Counted from the first letter of the stretch, positions 1 through 10,355 are shown. The stretch is 64,000 nucleotides of DNA from Dolichospermum planctonicum (GCF_005402965.1 NZ_BJCF01000023.1:1-64000), one strand, 5' to 3'. The notes: generated by a model from the sequence alone, not told the origin. A program made the numbers and translations.

Positions 1-1700
1 GTGGCGCTGGTAATGACTCCTATTATGTGGACAATACAGCAGATATCATCACAGAATTAGTAAGTCAAGGAACTGATATTGTTTTCACAACTGTAACCTA
101 TACCCTAACCCCCAATACCGAAAACCTGACTTTACAGGGAACAACCGCTATTAATGGTACAGGTAATAACCTGAATAATATCATTACAGGTAACGCAGCC
201 GATAACGTTCTCACTGGTGGTACGGGTGCTGATACCCTCATTGGTGGCGCTGGTAATGACTCCTATTATGTGGACAATACAGCAGATAGGATTACAGAAA
301 ACCTGAATGAAGGAACTGATATTGTTTTCAGCACCGCAGCAACTTACACCCTAAGAACCAATGTAGAAAACTTAACGTTAGAGGGAACAACCGCTATTAA
401 CGGTACAGGTAATGAACTAAATAATATCATTACAGGTAATACAGCCGATAACGTTCTCACCGGTGGTTTAGGTGCTGATACCCTCATTGGTGGCGCTGGT
501 AATGACTCCTATTATGTGGAAAATACAGCAGATAGCATTACAGAAAATGCTAATGAAGGAACTGATATTGTTTTCACAACTGTAACCTATACCCTAACCC
601 CCAATACCGAAAACCTAACGTTACAGGGAACAACCGCTATTAACGGTACAGGTAATGAACTGAATAATATCATTACAGGTAACACATCCGCTAACGTTCT
701 CACCGGTGGTTTAGGTGCTGATACCCTCATTGGTGGCGCTGGTAATGACTCCTATTATGTGGACAATACAGCAGATATCATCACAGAATTAGTAAGTCAA
801 GGAACTGATATTGTTTTCACAACTGTAACCTATACCCTAACCCCCAATACCGAAAACCTAACGTTACAGGGAACAACCGCTATTAACGGTACAGGTAATG
901 ACCTGAATAATATCATTACAGGTAACGCAGCCGATAACGTTCTCACTGGTGGTACGGGTGCTGATACCCTCATTGGTGGTGCGGGTAATGACTCCTATTA
1001 TGTGGACAATACAGCAGATAGGATTACAGAAAACCTGAATGAAGGAACTGATATTGTTTTCAGCACTGTAACCTATACCCTAACCCCCAATACCGAAAAC
1101 CTAACGTTACAGGGAACAATCGCTATTAACGGTACAGGTAATGAACTGAATAATATCATTACAGGTAATACAGCCGATAACGTTCTCACCGGTGGTTTAG
1201 GAAATGATACCCTCATTGGTGGTGCGGGTAATGACTCCTATTATGTGGACAATACAGCAGATAGCATTACAGAAAATGCTAATGAAGGAACTGATATTAT
1301 TTTCAGCACTGTAACCTATACCTTAACCACCAATACCGAAAACCTAACTTTACAGGGAACAACCGCTATTGATGGTACAGGTAATGACCTGAATAATATC
1401 ATTGCAGGTAACGCAGCAGCTAACGTTCTCACCGGTGGTTTAGGTGCTGATACCCTCATTGGTGGCGCTGGTAATGACTCCTATTATGTGGATAATACAG
1501 CAGATATTATCATAGAATTAGTAAGTCAAGGAACTGATATTGTTCTCAGCACTGTAACCTATACCCTAAACCCTAACATCGAAAACCTAACGTTACAGGG
1601 AACAACCGCTATTAACGGTACAGGTAATAACCTGAATAATAATATTACAGGTAACGCAGCAGCTAACATTCTCACAGGTGGTTTAGGAAATGATACCCTC
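1..1700 (+). repeat. 243-bp tandem coding repeat
   Basis: The phrase GGTGGCGCTGGTAATGACTC or a close variant recurs at about 1, 243, 489, 732, 975, 1218 and 1461. The spacing is 243 bp except for one interval of 246 bp. The copies are nearly identical at DNA level, including synonymous positions, which points to recent duplication or gene conversion. Each unit encodes one RTX block. Confidence 0.9.
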
Positions 1701-2051
1701 ACAGGTAATGCAGGTTCAGATACTTTAATTGGTGGCTTCGGTAACGATACCCTGTATTTAGGTTTAAACGATAATGCTGTAGATAACGTTAATTACGCTC
1801 TTGGTGATGGTATAGATATAGTTTACCAATTTGTGAGCGGTGTCGGTGGCGATCAACTGAATTTCTCAGGTATTGCCAATTTTGATGTCATTACATCAGG
1901 TACTTCTACATTAGTGCGAGTTGGGGATGGTATTGGTGGTAATGCTGGTTTTGGTAATGGTCAATTATTAGTTACCTTATCCGGTACATCTGGATTTAAT
2001 AGCACCAATTTTGGGGATAACCTATTTGGTGGTACTTTCCTGTTTAGTTAA
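1..2051 (+). CDS. RTX-type calcium-binding repeat protein, 3' part (5' end outside window)
   Basis: The frame is open from base 1, so the GTG at 27 is only an internal valine and the gene begins to the left of the window. Almost all of the visible protein is a tandem array of 81-residue units. Each unit carries RTX-like nonapeptides (GGAGND, LTGGxGADTL) that in this family bind calcium in a beta-roll, followed by a beta-rich segment with TYTLTPNTENLTLQG. The last 100 or so residues leave the repeat and end in a short hydrophobic tail (GGTFLFS), which fits a C-terminal type I secretion signal. Such proteins are usually exported and act at the cell surface as adhesins, S-layer-like proteins or enzymes. 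The catalytic or binding head, if any, is not in view. The RTX class is well supported; the function is unknown. Confidence 0.85.
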   Translation, partial: GAGNDSYYVDNTADIITELVSQGTDIVFTTVTYTLTPNTENLTLQGTTAINGTGNNLNNIITGNAADNVLTGGTGADTLIGGAGNDSYYVDNTADRITENLNEGTDIVFSTAATYTLRTNVENLTLEGTTAINGTGNELNNIITGNTADNVLTGGLGADTLIGGAGNDSYYVENTADSITENANEGTDIVFTTVTYTLTPNTENLTLQGTTAINGTGNELNNIITGNTSANVLTGGLGADTLIGGAGNDSYYVDNTADIITELVSQGTDIVFTTVTYTLTPNTENLTLQGTTAINGTGNDLNNIITGNAADNVLTGGTGADTLIGGAGNDSYYVDNTADRITENLNEGTDIVFSTVTYTLTPNTENLTLQGTIAINGTGNELNNIITGNTADNVLTGGLGNDTLIGGAGNDSYYVDNTADSITENANEGTDIIFSTVTYTLTTNTENLTLQGTTAIDGTGNDLNNIIAGNAAANVLTGGLGADTLIGGAGNDSYYVDNTADIIIELVSQGTDIVLSTVTYTLNPNIENLTLQGTTAINGTGNNLNNNITGNAAANILTGGLGNDTLTGNAGSDTLIGGFGNDTLYLGLNDNAVDNVNYALGDGIDIVYQFVSGVGGDQLNFSGIANFDVITSGTSTLVRVGDGIGGNAGFGNGQLLVTLSGTSGFNSTNFGDNLFGGTFLFS

Positions 2052-2442
2052 TTGCTAGTAGGTTGGGTTATGGACTACGGTCTTAACCCACCATAAATTT
2101 AGCGGATAATAGTGGGTTATGCTGCATCAAGATTCAGTATTTGAGTAAAGTAGAGATAGGCGGGCAGGATGCCCACCCCACAAGAGTTTTATTAATAGGG
2201 GTAAGAGTTTGTAAAGATGGTATTTTCGGTGATTTTATGGCGAGATAGTTCTTCCTTATCAGGATCTACTATAGCAAATTCCCAGCCGCAAGTCAATACC
2301 CTTAACTCATAAAATGCAAAAAAAATTGAAAATTATTTTTTGTCTTGTGGAATTTGGTTGCCTATTACCTAGTAGGATGATAGGAAAGTTCTGTACTATC
2401 TGTGCGGTACTGTTGAATTCCCACATAGGAAAATAAAATAAA
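2052..2442. other. Intergenic region with a dispersed repeat
   Basis: No gene is supported here. At about 2160-2196 there is a copy of a dispersed element with core GCAGGATGCCCACCCCACA followed by AGAGTTTTATTA. Further copies lie at about 13567-13599, 26924-26960 and 26996-27032. The rest is AT-rich and probably holds the promoter of the downstream hydrolase gene. Confidence 0.5.
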
Positions 2443-3294
2443 GTGTCAATTCAAGAACATAAAATTACAGTAGATTCTTTAGAATGGTTTTATCGGGAAG
2501 CTGAACCGATGGGTAGAACGGACTTAATTCCCGTGTTATTGTTACATGGGTTAGTTTCTCAAAGTTATAGTTGGAGGAATATTATTCCCAGTTTAGCAGC
2601 ACAAGGAACTAGAGCGATCGCTCCTGACTGGATTGGTTGCGGATTTTCAGGTAAACCAGAGAAGGAAGATTTTGCTTATACTCCAGATGAATTTATCAAA
2701 GCACTAGCAGGATTTGTTGAAGCTTTAAAATTAGAAAGATTTTCCTTAGTTGTCCAAGGATTTTTAGGTTCAGTTGGGTTACAATACGCCTTACGTCATG
2801 CTGAGAAAATTGCTAATATAGTCATTTTAAATACACCGATTTCTACGTCCGTGAAAATCCCTTGGAAAATCAAACAAATGGGTTTACCTCTAGCTGGGGA
2901 TATAATCACCCAAGACCCCTTATTAGTGGATAGAACCTTAGAAAGTGGTAGTTGTTACCGCATTGAAGATCAAGATTTAGATGTTTATAGAAAACCATTT
3001 TTGAAAAGTTCTGCGTCTGGGAGAAGTCTCCTAGCGACAATTCGCAATTTACAATTAGAAAAAGCGATGATAGAAATAGAAGATGGGTTGAAAGGATGGC
3101 AAAAACCGATTTTAGTACAATGGGGAATGATAGATCCTTGGTTATCTGTAGATATAGCGGAAAACTTGGTTAAATCTGTAGCAAATGGTGAAATTATCAA
3201 ACTTAATAATGTGGGACATTACCCCCAAGAACATTATCATGAGGTGATTTTACAGGATTTATTGCCATTTGTCCGGTGTGGGGCGGGGAATTAG
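2443..3294 (+). CDS. Alpha/beta hydrolase-fold protein with no obvious nucleophile
   Basis: A 283-residue protein of the haloalkane-dehalogenase/epoxide-hydrolase type. The oxyanion-side HG motif is at residues 35-36 (LLLHGL), PDWIGCGFSGKP follows at 61-72, an acidic residue D231 sits in WGMIDPW, and the catalytic-type histidine H259 sits in NVGHYP. The nucleophile elbow, which should read G-x-S-x-G or a D-W-G variant, reads VVQGFLGS (103-110), with glycine where Ser or Asp is expected. It is therefore either a non-hydrolytic member or uses another residue. The gene starts with GTG and stands alone between the RTX gene and the transglycosylase. The fold is well supported; the substrate is unknown. 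Confidence 0.8.
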   Translation: MSIQEHKITVDSLEWFYREAEPMGRTDLIPVLLLHGLVSQSYSWRNIIPSLAAQGTRAIAPDWIGCGFSGKPEKEDFAYTPDEFIKALAGFVEALKLERFSLVVQGFLGSVGLQYALRHAEKIANIVILNTPISTSVKIPWKIKQMGLPLAGDIITQDPLLVDRTLESGSCYRIEDQDLDVYRKPFLKSSASGRSLLATIRNLQLEKAMIEIEDGLKGWQKPILVQWGMIDPWLSVDIAENLVKSVANGEIIKLNNVGHYPQEHYHEVILQDLLPFVRCGAGN

Positions 3295-3485
3295 AGACTG
3301 TTTAAAAAGTCACCCATGATTTATAAATATTCTCTATTTCCCGTGGAGACTAAAGAATTTCTCAAAACTAGCGGAAAGTCTGCCATCATAGCAGTAAAAG
3401 TTGGTCATGGGTGTTACCTTAATGTTAGAGTTGCAAAGAGATTAATTGGCAACTTTTGGAGACACTAGGCAAACAGCGAGTATCA

Positions 3486-5675
3486 ATGTTAAAGAAACTA
3501 CAAAAAAGACAAATTTATCTGCTTGCTGGTGCTGGACTATGTGCCTTTTTAGCTGGGGCAATGGTGTCAGCCCCCCAAGCTGGCAAAACCCTAAGTCAAT
3601 GGTTGAACTTGAGTCAGAGTAAGCCAGAAGGGTTATCTGAGGCTAATAAAGTCAAGTCGGTTGTATTTTCTCTGTTGTCTGAATCTGTACCAGAGAGATT
3701 AACAAAACTCCAGGAAATTGCTGAAACAGGTAGTTCACCAGATCGGGAACGGGCCCGTTATCTATTGGCCTGTGATTACGTGGAAACCTCCCAAGGAAAA
3801 AAAGCCCTGAGTTTATTGGCAGGATTGGAAAAAGACTATCCTGTTTTAGCTCCTTATATTTTACTTAAACAAGCCCAAGCTCATGATATTTTAGGTGAAG
3901 ATAGGAAAGCCTCAGATTTGCGCCAAAAGGTAGTAAAGGAATATAGCAAGGAAGCGGCCGTAGTCAAAGCCATATATGCGATCGCCCAACCAAAATTATA
4001 TAATCAAGCGATCGCACAATTTCCCTCCCATCCTCTCACCTGGGAAATTATCCGCAAAAGCTTAAAAGATAACTCAAATCAGCCGAACTTACAATTAATC
4101 CTAGCTAAATACGCCGCTGACGAGCCGGGAATTGTGGGTGTATTAGATCAATTAGTCAAACAAACCCAACTCAAATCCACAGACTGGGAACTAATTGGTT
4201 CAGTTTACTGGGATAATAATCAATTCACGAAAGCTAAAGATGCTTATATTCAAGCACCGAAAACAGCCACCAGCCTCTACCGCATCGCTAGGGGATTACA
4301 ATTAAATAAACAGCAAGATCAAGCCATTACGGTTTATAAACAACTGCTGCAAAAATTCCCCACCGCGACAGAAACAGGTATAGCTCTATTAAGATTATCA
4401 GACATTGCCAAAGGTAAAGCATCTATTACCTATCTTGACGAAATTATTACTAAATTTCCCGAAATAGCACCGCAGGCATTAGTCAAAAAAGCCACATTAT
4501 TGACAACCCTAAAAAATAATCAATCGGCTGATGGCATATATAAATTATTAATAGGTAAATATAGTACCAGTGATGAAGCAGCAGAATTTCGGTGGAAAAC
4601 AGCCCAAACCAAGGCAAAAAACAATGACTATTTAGGGGCATGGGAATGGGCGCAACCAATTACCATTAATAACAAGAGTAGTATTTTAGCACCCAGAGCC
4701 GGATTTTGGGTAGGTAAATGGGCAACGATATTAGGTAAGCAAGAGGAAGCTGTCACAGCTTATAAGTCTGTGATTAGTGAATTTCCTTACTCTTATTATG
4801 CCTGGCGTTCGGCGAGTATTTTGGGTTTAAATGTGGGTAATTTTGACAGCCTGCGCTTGATGAACCCGACAATTATACCATTTCAACGTCCTGTGCCACC
4901 AGCGGGTTCTGAAACCTTTAAGGAATTGTATTTATTAGGACAAGACCGTGATGCTTGGTTGCAATGGGAAACGGAATTTCAGAGTAAAAATCAGCCTAGT
5001 GTCGCTGAAGAATTTACAGAAGGGTTGATGAAATTAACAAAGGGTGAGTACCTGATTGGGATTGAGAAAATTGCCAAATTAGAAGATCGGGAAAAACCCG
5101 CCGAAAAAGCCGAATATCAAGCTTTAAGTCAAAAAAGCATCTACTGGCAAGCCCGTTATCCCTTTCCCTATTTTCAGGAAATTGAAAAATGGTCAATTTC
5201 CCGTCAACTTAATCCACTGTTAGTAACAGCTTTGATGCGCCAAGAGTCTCGGTTTCAGGCAAAAATTAAATCTCCCGTGGGTGCAACAGGTTTAATGCAA
5301 GTTATGCCCAGTACAGCAGCGTGGATAGCCCCACAAATGAATGCAGATATCAAAAAAATCAATTTGGAAAATGCCAATGATAATATTATGTTGGGGACTT
5401 GGTACTTAGATTATACTCATCGACAGTATAGCAATAATTCCATGTTAGCGATCGCTAGTTATAATGCAGGTCCGGGTAATGTAGCTAAATGGTTGCAAAC
5501 CATACCCAAAAAAGATCCTGATGAATTTGTAGAAGAAATTCCCTTTGATGAAACCAAAAATTATGTCCGTCAAGTATTCGGTAATTACTGGAATTACCTG
5601 CGACTGTATAACCCGGAAGTATCCAACCTAGTCAGTAAATACTCCCAAGAACATCCAAAATTACCCACGAAATAA
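3486..5675 (+). CDS. Soluble lytic murein transglycosylase-like protein (TPR region plus SLT domain)
   Basis: About 730 residues. The N-terminus is a membrane anchor or signal peptide (LAGAGLCAFLAGAMVSA). A long alpha-helical tetratricopeptide-like region follows to about residue 570. The C-terminal goose-lysozyme/SLT domain carries the catalytic glutamate in ALMRQESRF, GATGLMQVMPSTA, and ASYNAGPGNVAKWL. The family cleaves the MurNAc-GlcNAc bond of peptidoglycan to form 1,6-anhydro ends, acting in the periplasm. I chose the ATG at 3486, which places the positive residues directly before the hydrophobic stretch. A TTG at 3456 in the same frame is possible. It resembles Slt70 in layout and is slightly longer. 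Confidence 0.88.
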   Translation: MLKKLQKRQIYLLAGAGLCAFLAGAMVSAPQAGKTLSQWLNLSQSKPEGLSEANKVKSVVFSLLSESVPERLTKLQEIAETGSSPDRERARYLLACDYVETSQGKKALSLLAGLEKDYPVLAPYILLKQAQAHDILGEDRKASDLRQKVVKEYSKEAAVVKAIYAIAQPKLYNQAIAQFPSHPLTWEIIRKSLKDNSNQPNLQLILAKYAADEPGIVGVLDQLVKQTQLKSTDWELIGSVYWDNNQFTKAKDAYIQAPKTATSLYRIARGLQLNKQQDQAITVYKQLLQKFPTATETGIALLRLSDIAKGKASITYLDEIITKFPEIAPQALVKKATLLTTLKNNQSADGIYKLLIGKYSTSDEAAEFRWKTAQTKAKNNDYLGAWEWAQPITINNKSSILAPRAGFWVGKWATILGKQEEAVTAYKSVISEFPYSYYAWRSASILGLNVGNFDSLRLMNPTIIPFQRPVPPAGSETFKELYLLGQDRDAWLQWETEFQSKNQPSVAEEFTEGLMKLTKGEYLIGIEKIAKLEDREKPAEKAEYQALSQKSIYWQARYPFPYFQEIEKWSISRQLNPLLVTALMRQESRFQAKIKSPVGATGLMQVMPSTAAWIAPQMNADIKKINLENANDNIMLGTWYLDYTHRQYSNNSMLAIASYNAGPGNVAKWLQTIPKKDPDEFVEEIPFDETKNYVRQVFGNYWNYLRLYNPEVSNLVSKYSQEHPKLPTK

Positions 5676-5790
5676 ATTATGTAATTTGGGTGGAGGAACA
5701 AAATCCAATATCTTAGGGAGTAGGTGAAATTGCAATTAGGTGACAGAGAACAGGTGACAGGGAACAGGTGACAGGTTACAGTTTAATAAT
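5676..5790. repeat. Heptamer repeats at the distal end of the CRISPR array
   Basis: Between the transglycosylase stop and the last CRISPR repeat is a run of imperfect GGTGACAG/GGGAACAG heptamers at about 5740-5780. This is the same short tandemly repeated repetitive (STRR) family found in several cas intergenic regions of this window. Confidence 0.6.
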
Positions 5791-8700
5791 GTTTCGATCC
5801 CTAATAGGGATTAAGTTAAATTGCAATCATTGGATAGACTTTCCAGTAATATTTCCAATGTTTCGATCCCTAATAAGGAGTAAGTTAAATTGCAACATTG
5901 AATGATTTTTTGGCGTTGCAATAGTTCCAATGTTTCAATCCCTAATAAGGATTAAGTTAAATTGCAATCTTACGATTATAGATTCACTATATCACAAGTG
6001 AAATTGCAATTGTGTAGGGGTTAACGGCCGTTAACCCCTACGTTCGTTGTTTCAATCCCTAATAAGGATTAAGTTAAATTGCAATGTTTGTATAAGCAAG
6101 TCTTATACCCCAAATGTTGTTTCAATCCCTAATAGGGATTAAGTTAAATTGCAATTAATGCAGACATGATTAAAAACAAAATAAAAGATTGATAGTTTCA
6201 ATCCCTAATAGGGATTAAGTTAAATTGCAATAATATCTATGGTCCTCCTGTTTTCAAAGACAAGCTAGATGGGTTTCAATCCCTAATAGGGATTAAGTTA
6301 AATTGCAATGTTGCATAATTCCAAATCTTATCAATCCTGGAATAAGTTTCAATCCCTAATAGGGATTAAGTTAAATTGCAATGCTGGGATTACTCAGCAG
6401 TCCATCCTCCTCAGTGTTTCAATCCCTAATAGGGATTAAGTTAAATTGCAATTTCTACTGTGGTACAACCAGCGCCCAGACAGTGGGTTTCAATCCCTAA
6501 TAGGGATTAAGTTAAATTGCAATTCTCACGGTTGACATAAGCTAAAGTTTTATCAGTTTGTTTCAATCCCTAATAGGGATTAAGTTAAATTGCAATCACT
6601 ATAGAATATTAGGAGTGCGATCGCCCAAGGGGTTTCAATCCCTAATAGGGATTAAGTTAAATTGCAATTTTGATAAGAAGCAAAAAGCTGTCATATCGCA
6701 AATATGGTTTCAATCCCTAATAGGGATTAAGTTAAATTGCAATGTGCCGGCGGATACCTTTATAACGGCTTTTAACAGTTTCAATCCCTAATAGGGATTA
6801 AGTTAAATTGCAATGCAGCCATTGCGGAAAAATCAATCTTTGGAAGCAGGACTGTTTCAATCCCTAATAGGGATTAAGTTAAATTGCAATTTGACCACCT
6901 GCCATAAGTCACAACTTGTCACTAATTCTGTTTCAATCCCTAATAGGGATTAAGTTAAATTGCAATAACAGCACTTTCAGCGATTTATACACTGATTATG
7001 CGCTGTTTCAATCCCTAATAGGGATTAAGTTAAATTGCAATACTTTACAAATTGGTCGTTAACACCTTGTATGGTGTTTCAATCCCTAATAGGGATTAAG
7101 TTAAATTGCAATTATATAGCGGAAAATAAAGATGTTGAAAATGAAAAGTTTCAATCCCTAATAGGGATTAAGTTAAATTGCAATGTCAAGGTTAGTGTGT
7201 GTTTTTTAAGCGCTAGTTGTTTCAATCCCTAATAGGGATTAAGTTAAATTGCAATTTATAGTGTCCGAAAACATCGGCACGGCGCTAATAAAGCGTTTCA
7301 ATCCCTAATAGGGATTAAGTTAAATTGCAATTTATTTTTGGAATAAATATCTTATTATGTAAAGTTTCAATCCCTAATAGGGATTAAGTTAAATTGCAAT
7401 TGAACTCGCGGCTGATCCGGCTTGAAGCATCCCCACGTTTCAATCCCTAATAGGGATTAAGTTAAATTGCAATTACTTTATTCTTAGTTGTGCGCCTATT
7501 CTTGTACCCTGTTTCAATCCCTAATAGGGATTAAGTTAAATTGCAATATCAAGGTGAAGCTATTGCTAATAGCCAGAATGGTTTCAATCCCTAATAGGGA
7601 TTAAGTTAAATTGCAATATTATAAAATGGCATTTATTATAATGATGTAAAGTTTCAATCCCTAATAGGGATTAAGTTAAATTGCAATCACCCGTCACTTT
7701 CCTTATCCAGTAAGTATCCTGTTTCAATCCCTAATAGGGATTAAGTTAAATTGCAATTTTTACCGCTTAAAATGATGCAAGAAAATCGAGGTTTCAATCC
7801 CTAATAGGGATTAAGTTAAATTGCAATTCCCCGGCGAGTAGGGTATCGCTTACCCATTCGCTTGTTTCAATCCCTAATAGGGATTAAGTTAAATTGCAAT
7901 AAATTGGCTTGCTGCTAAAGGATGGATAATTGAGTTTCAATCCCTAATAGGGATTAAGTTAAATTGCAATAAGTCGTTATTATCCTTTATCCACAAGTTA
8001 GGCTTGTTTCAATCCCTAATAGGGATTAAGTTAAATTGCAATTCGCTACCCTAATTCCACAATTACCGCAGTAGGCGGTTTCAATCCCTAATAGGGATTA
8101 AGTTAAATTGCAATGTGTATAGTGATGTGTGTTTTTGATGTTGAATGGGTTTCAATCCCTAATAGGGATTAAGTTAAATTGCAATTCGCGCTAGGAAGGA
8201 ATATAATATTCCCGCAAAGTTTCAATCCCTAATAGGGATTAAGTTAAATTGCAATCAAATAATAGAAGGTACAACTACCTATAATTTAGGTTTCAATCCC
8301 TAATAGGGATTAAGTTAAATTGCAATCCCTTGACTTTGGACCAATGAGAGTCACTGCATCGGGTTTCAATCCCTAATAGGGATTAAGTTAAATTGCAATG
8401 TCCTCAAGGGTATATTTGGTAGGTAATCATGGAGTTTCAATCCCTAATAGGGATTAAGTTAAATTGCAATTGTAGTAAGTTGTCTGATTCCATCGCAAAC
8501 TCCCCGTTTCAATCCCTAATAGGGATTAAGTTAAATTGCAATCCTAAGAAAGCTTTGTCTTTCCGTGCAAGTAGATAGTTTCAATCCCTAATAGGGATTA
8601 AGTTAAATTGCAATAAACCGCTGAAGATGTTTTAGGCATGGCATTGGGTTTCAATCCCTAATAGGGATTAAGTTAAATTGCAATAAGCAGATAAAAAAGG

Positions 8701-9852
8701 GTAGTCAGCACACAAAAATGTTTCAATCCCTAATAGGGATTAAGTTAAATTGCAATAAAATCGAACCAACTTGATAGATAATCCTGTGGAGTTTCAATCC
8801 CTAATAGGGATTAAGTTAAATTGCAATATTCAAATGGTAGCGTCAATCGCTTCTGGATTGGTGTTTCAATCCCTAATAGGGATTAAGTTAAATTGCAATT
8901 CGGTAAGCTCCATCTCTCATAGCTTCTAAGCTTGTTTCAATCCCTAATAGGGATTAAGTTAAATTGCAATTTTTATCTTTTTTCATTATTTTAATTCCTT
9001 ATGTGGAGTTTCAATCCCTAATAGGGATTAAGTTAAATTGCAATTTACTACACTTAATTACAGATACTACTACGTAAATGAGTTTCAATCCCTAATAGGG
9101 ATTAAGTTAAATTGCAATCGTGGTAGTTTGACCGATTGCTATCAAATTCTCGATGTTTCAATCCCTAATAGGGATTAAGTTAAATTGCAATATTATGTGA
9201 ATTTATTGATTTATCAATAAGATTGTTTCAATCCCTAATAGGGATTAAGTTAAATTGCAATATAATTTTTAGAAGATTAAAGCTGAATCAAAGTGTTTCA
9301 ATCCCTAATAGGGATTAAGTTAAATTGCAATTCGCGTCTTTGATCACCGGCTTCATAATCGCTTAAGTAGTTTCAATCCCTAATAGGGATTAAGTTAAAT
9401 TGCAATGAGAAGATTAAGAATCAATATGCTCTCATGAGTATGTCACGTTTCAATCCCTAATAGGGATTAAGTTAAATTGCAATCTTCTTTTTGATTCATG
9501 CTCATTGATTAAATCGAGTAGAAGTTTCAATCCCTAATAGGGATTAAGTTAAATTGCAATTTGAATCAAGTGATTGCGTCGATAATGGGTCACAATGATG
9601 TTTCAATCCCTAATAGGGATTAAGTTAAATTGCAATCTTTATTTGTTGCCCGGAAAAATCAAATATAAAAGTTTCAATCCCTAATAGGGATTAAGTTAAA
9701 TTGCAATAATTTGCGATATGATAGCTTTTTGTTTCTTGTCGAAGTTTCAATCCCTAATAGGGATTAAGTTAAATTGCAATGCGAAATTTTCAAAAGATAC
9801 TTTGCTTCTAGAACTGTTTCAATCCCTAATAGGGATTAAGTTAAATTGCAAT
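5791..9852 (-). CRISPR. Type I-D CRISPR array, 56 repeats of 37 nt
   Basis: I counted 56 direct repeats of 37 nt, the first at 5791-5827 and the last at 9816-9852. Spacers are about 32-40 nt. On the plus strand a repeat begins GTTTCAATCCC and ends AAATTGCAAT; it contains the near-palindrome AATCCCTA-A-TAGGGATT. Read on the minus strand the repeat ends in ATTGAAAC, the usual 3' end that forms the crRNA 5' handle, so transcription runs right to left from the leader beside cas2. Repeats at 5791, 5860, 5932 and 6049 carry substitutions, and a broken repeat end lies at about 5996-6010, as expected for the old, leader-distal end. All later repeats looked identical by eye. Cas6, encoded upstream, is the expected processing enzyme. 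Confidence 0.98.
6014..6041. repeat. Perfect 28-bp palindrome inside the old end of the array
   Basis: The half-site GTAGGGGTTAACGG is followed by its exact reverse complement. It lies in an abnormally long 80-nt interval (5969-6048) between two CRISPR repeats, just after a degenerate repeat end reading AAATTGCAAT at 6001-6010. It looks like a dispersed palindromic element, or a palindromic spacer, next to a partly deleted repeat. Confidence 0.8.
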
Positions 9853-10082
9853 AGCGGAATGCTGAAAGCCTATATATATGTAGTTTTCAAGGTTCAGTTG
9901 CGCGGATGTTCTTATGATAATCTATTTCAAAAAAAGTGTCAAGGGGTAAAATAGCTGAAACTCTTGCTGTGCAAGGTGCGCGGATGGGTGAACTCCATGA
10001 ACTCGATGAAAAGCTTGTGTAGAAATGATTGCAGGCATTTTTTTCTGATCTGAATTTTTTACACCCACCCATCCGCGCATTA
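9853..10082 (-). promoter_or_regulatory. CRISPR leader
   Basis: This 230-bp non-coding, AT-rich stretch separates the cas2 stop from the first (newest) repeat, and its position and orientation fit a leader. The decamer TGCGCGGATG occurs at 9899-9908 and 9977-9986 and inverted at 10070-10079. The last two belong to 14-bp inverted arms (9977-9990 and 10066-10079). Next to the repeat, on the minus strand, is ACTGAACCTTGAAAACTA, a type of sequence I recall from cyanobacterial leaders. No -35/-10 pair could be fixed by eye. Confidence 0.75.
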
Positions 10083-10355
10083 TTAAGCAAAGAAAATTGT
10101 CTGATCACGGGGTTCTTCACCACCAATTCTCTCTATTTTACCAAAACAGCAAGCACAAAGGAAGTAAAAGCGAATGCTGTCGGTTTCAGGTTTAATGAGT
10201 TTATTAAGACGCGATCGCAATTTAGCATATTGAGTATCAGTTAACTCACATTCAAAAATACTATACTGCACCCATTGTCCATAGGACTTGAGAATACTAT
10301 GGATTTTAGTACGTCGTTTATCCTCAGAAATATCGTAAGAAATAACAACATTCAT
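10083..10355 (-). CDS. cas2: CRISPR-associated endoribonuclease/integration protein Cas2
   Basis: A 90-residue ferredoxin-fold protein with the Cas2 N-terminal strand and conserved aspartate (VVISYDISEDKRRTK) and the middle motif YGQWVQYSIFECEL. Cas2 forms the structural dimer at the centre of the Cas1-Cas2 spacer integrase. It is the last gene of the cas operon, 41 bp after cas1, and its stop lies directly at the leader. Length is normal. Confidence 0.96.
   Translation of the reverse strand: MNVVISYDISEDKRRTKIHSILKSYGQWVQYSIFECELTDTQYAKLRSRLNKLIKPETDSIRFYFLCACCFGKIERIGGEEPRDQTIFFA

Noticed and set aside
6558-7232. Frames of 65-80 codons with FQSLIGIKLNCN repeats
   Set aside because: They are translations of CRISPR repeats and spacers; no ribosome sites or protein families.
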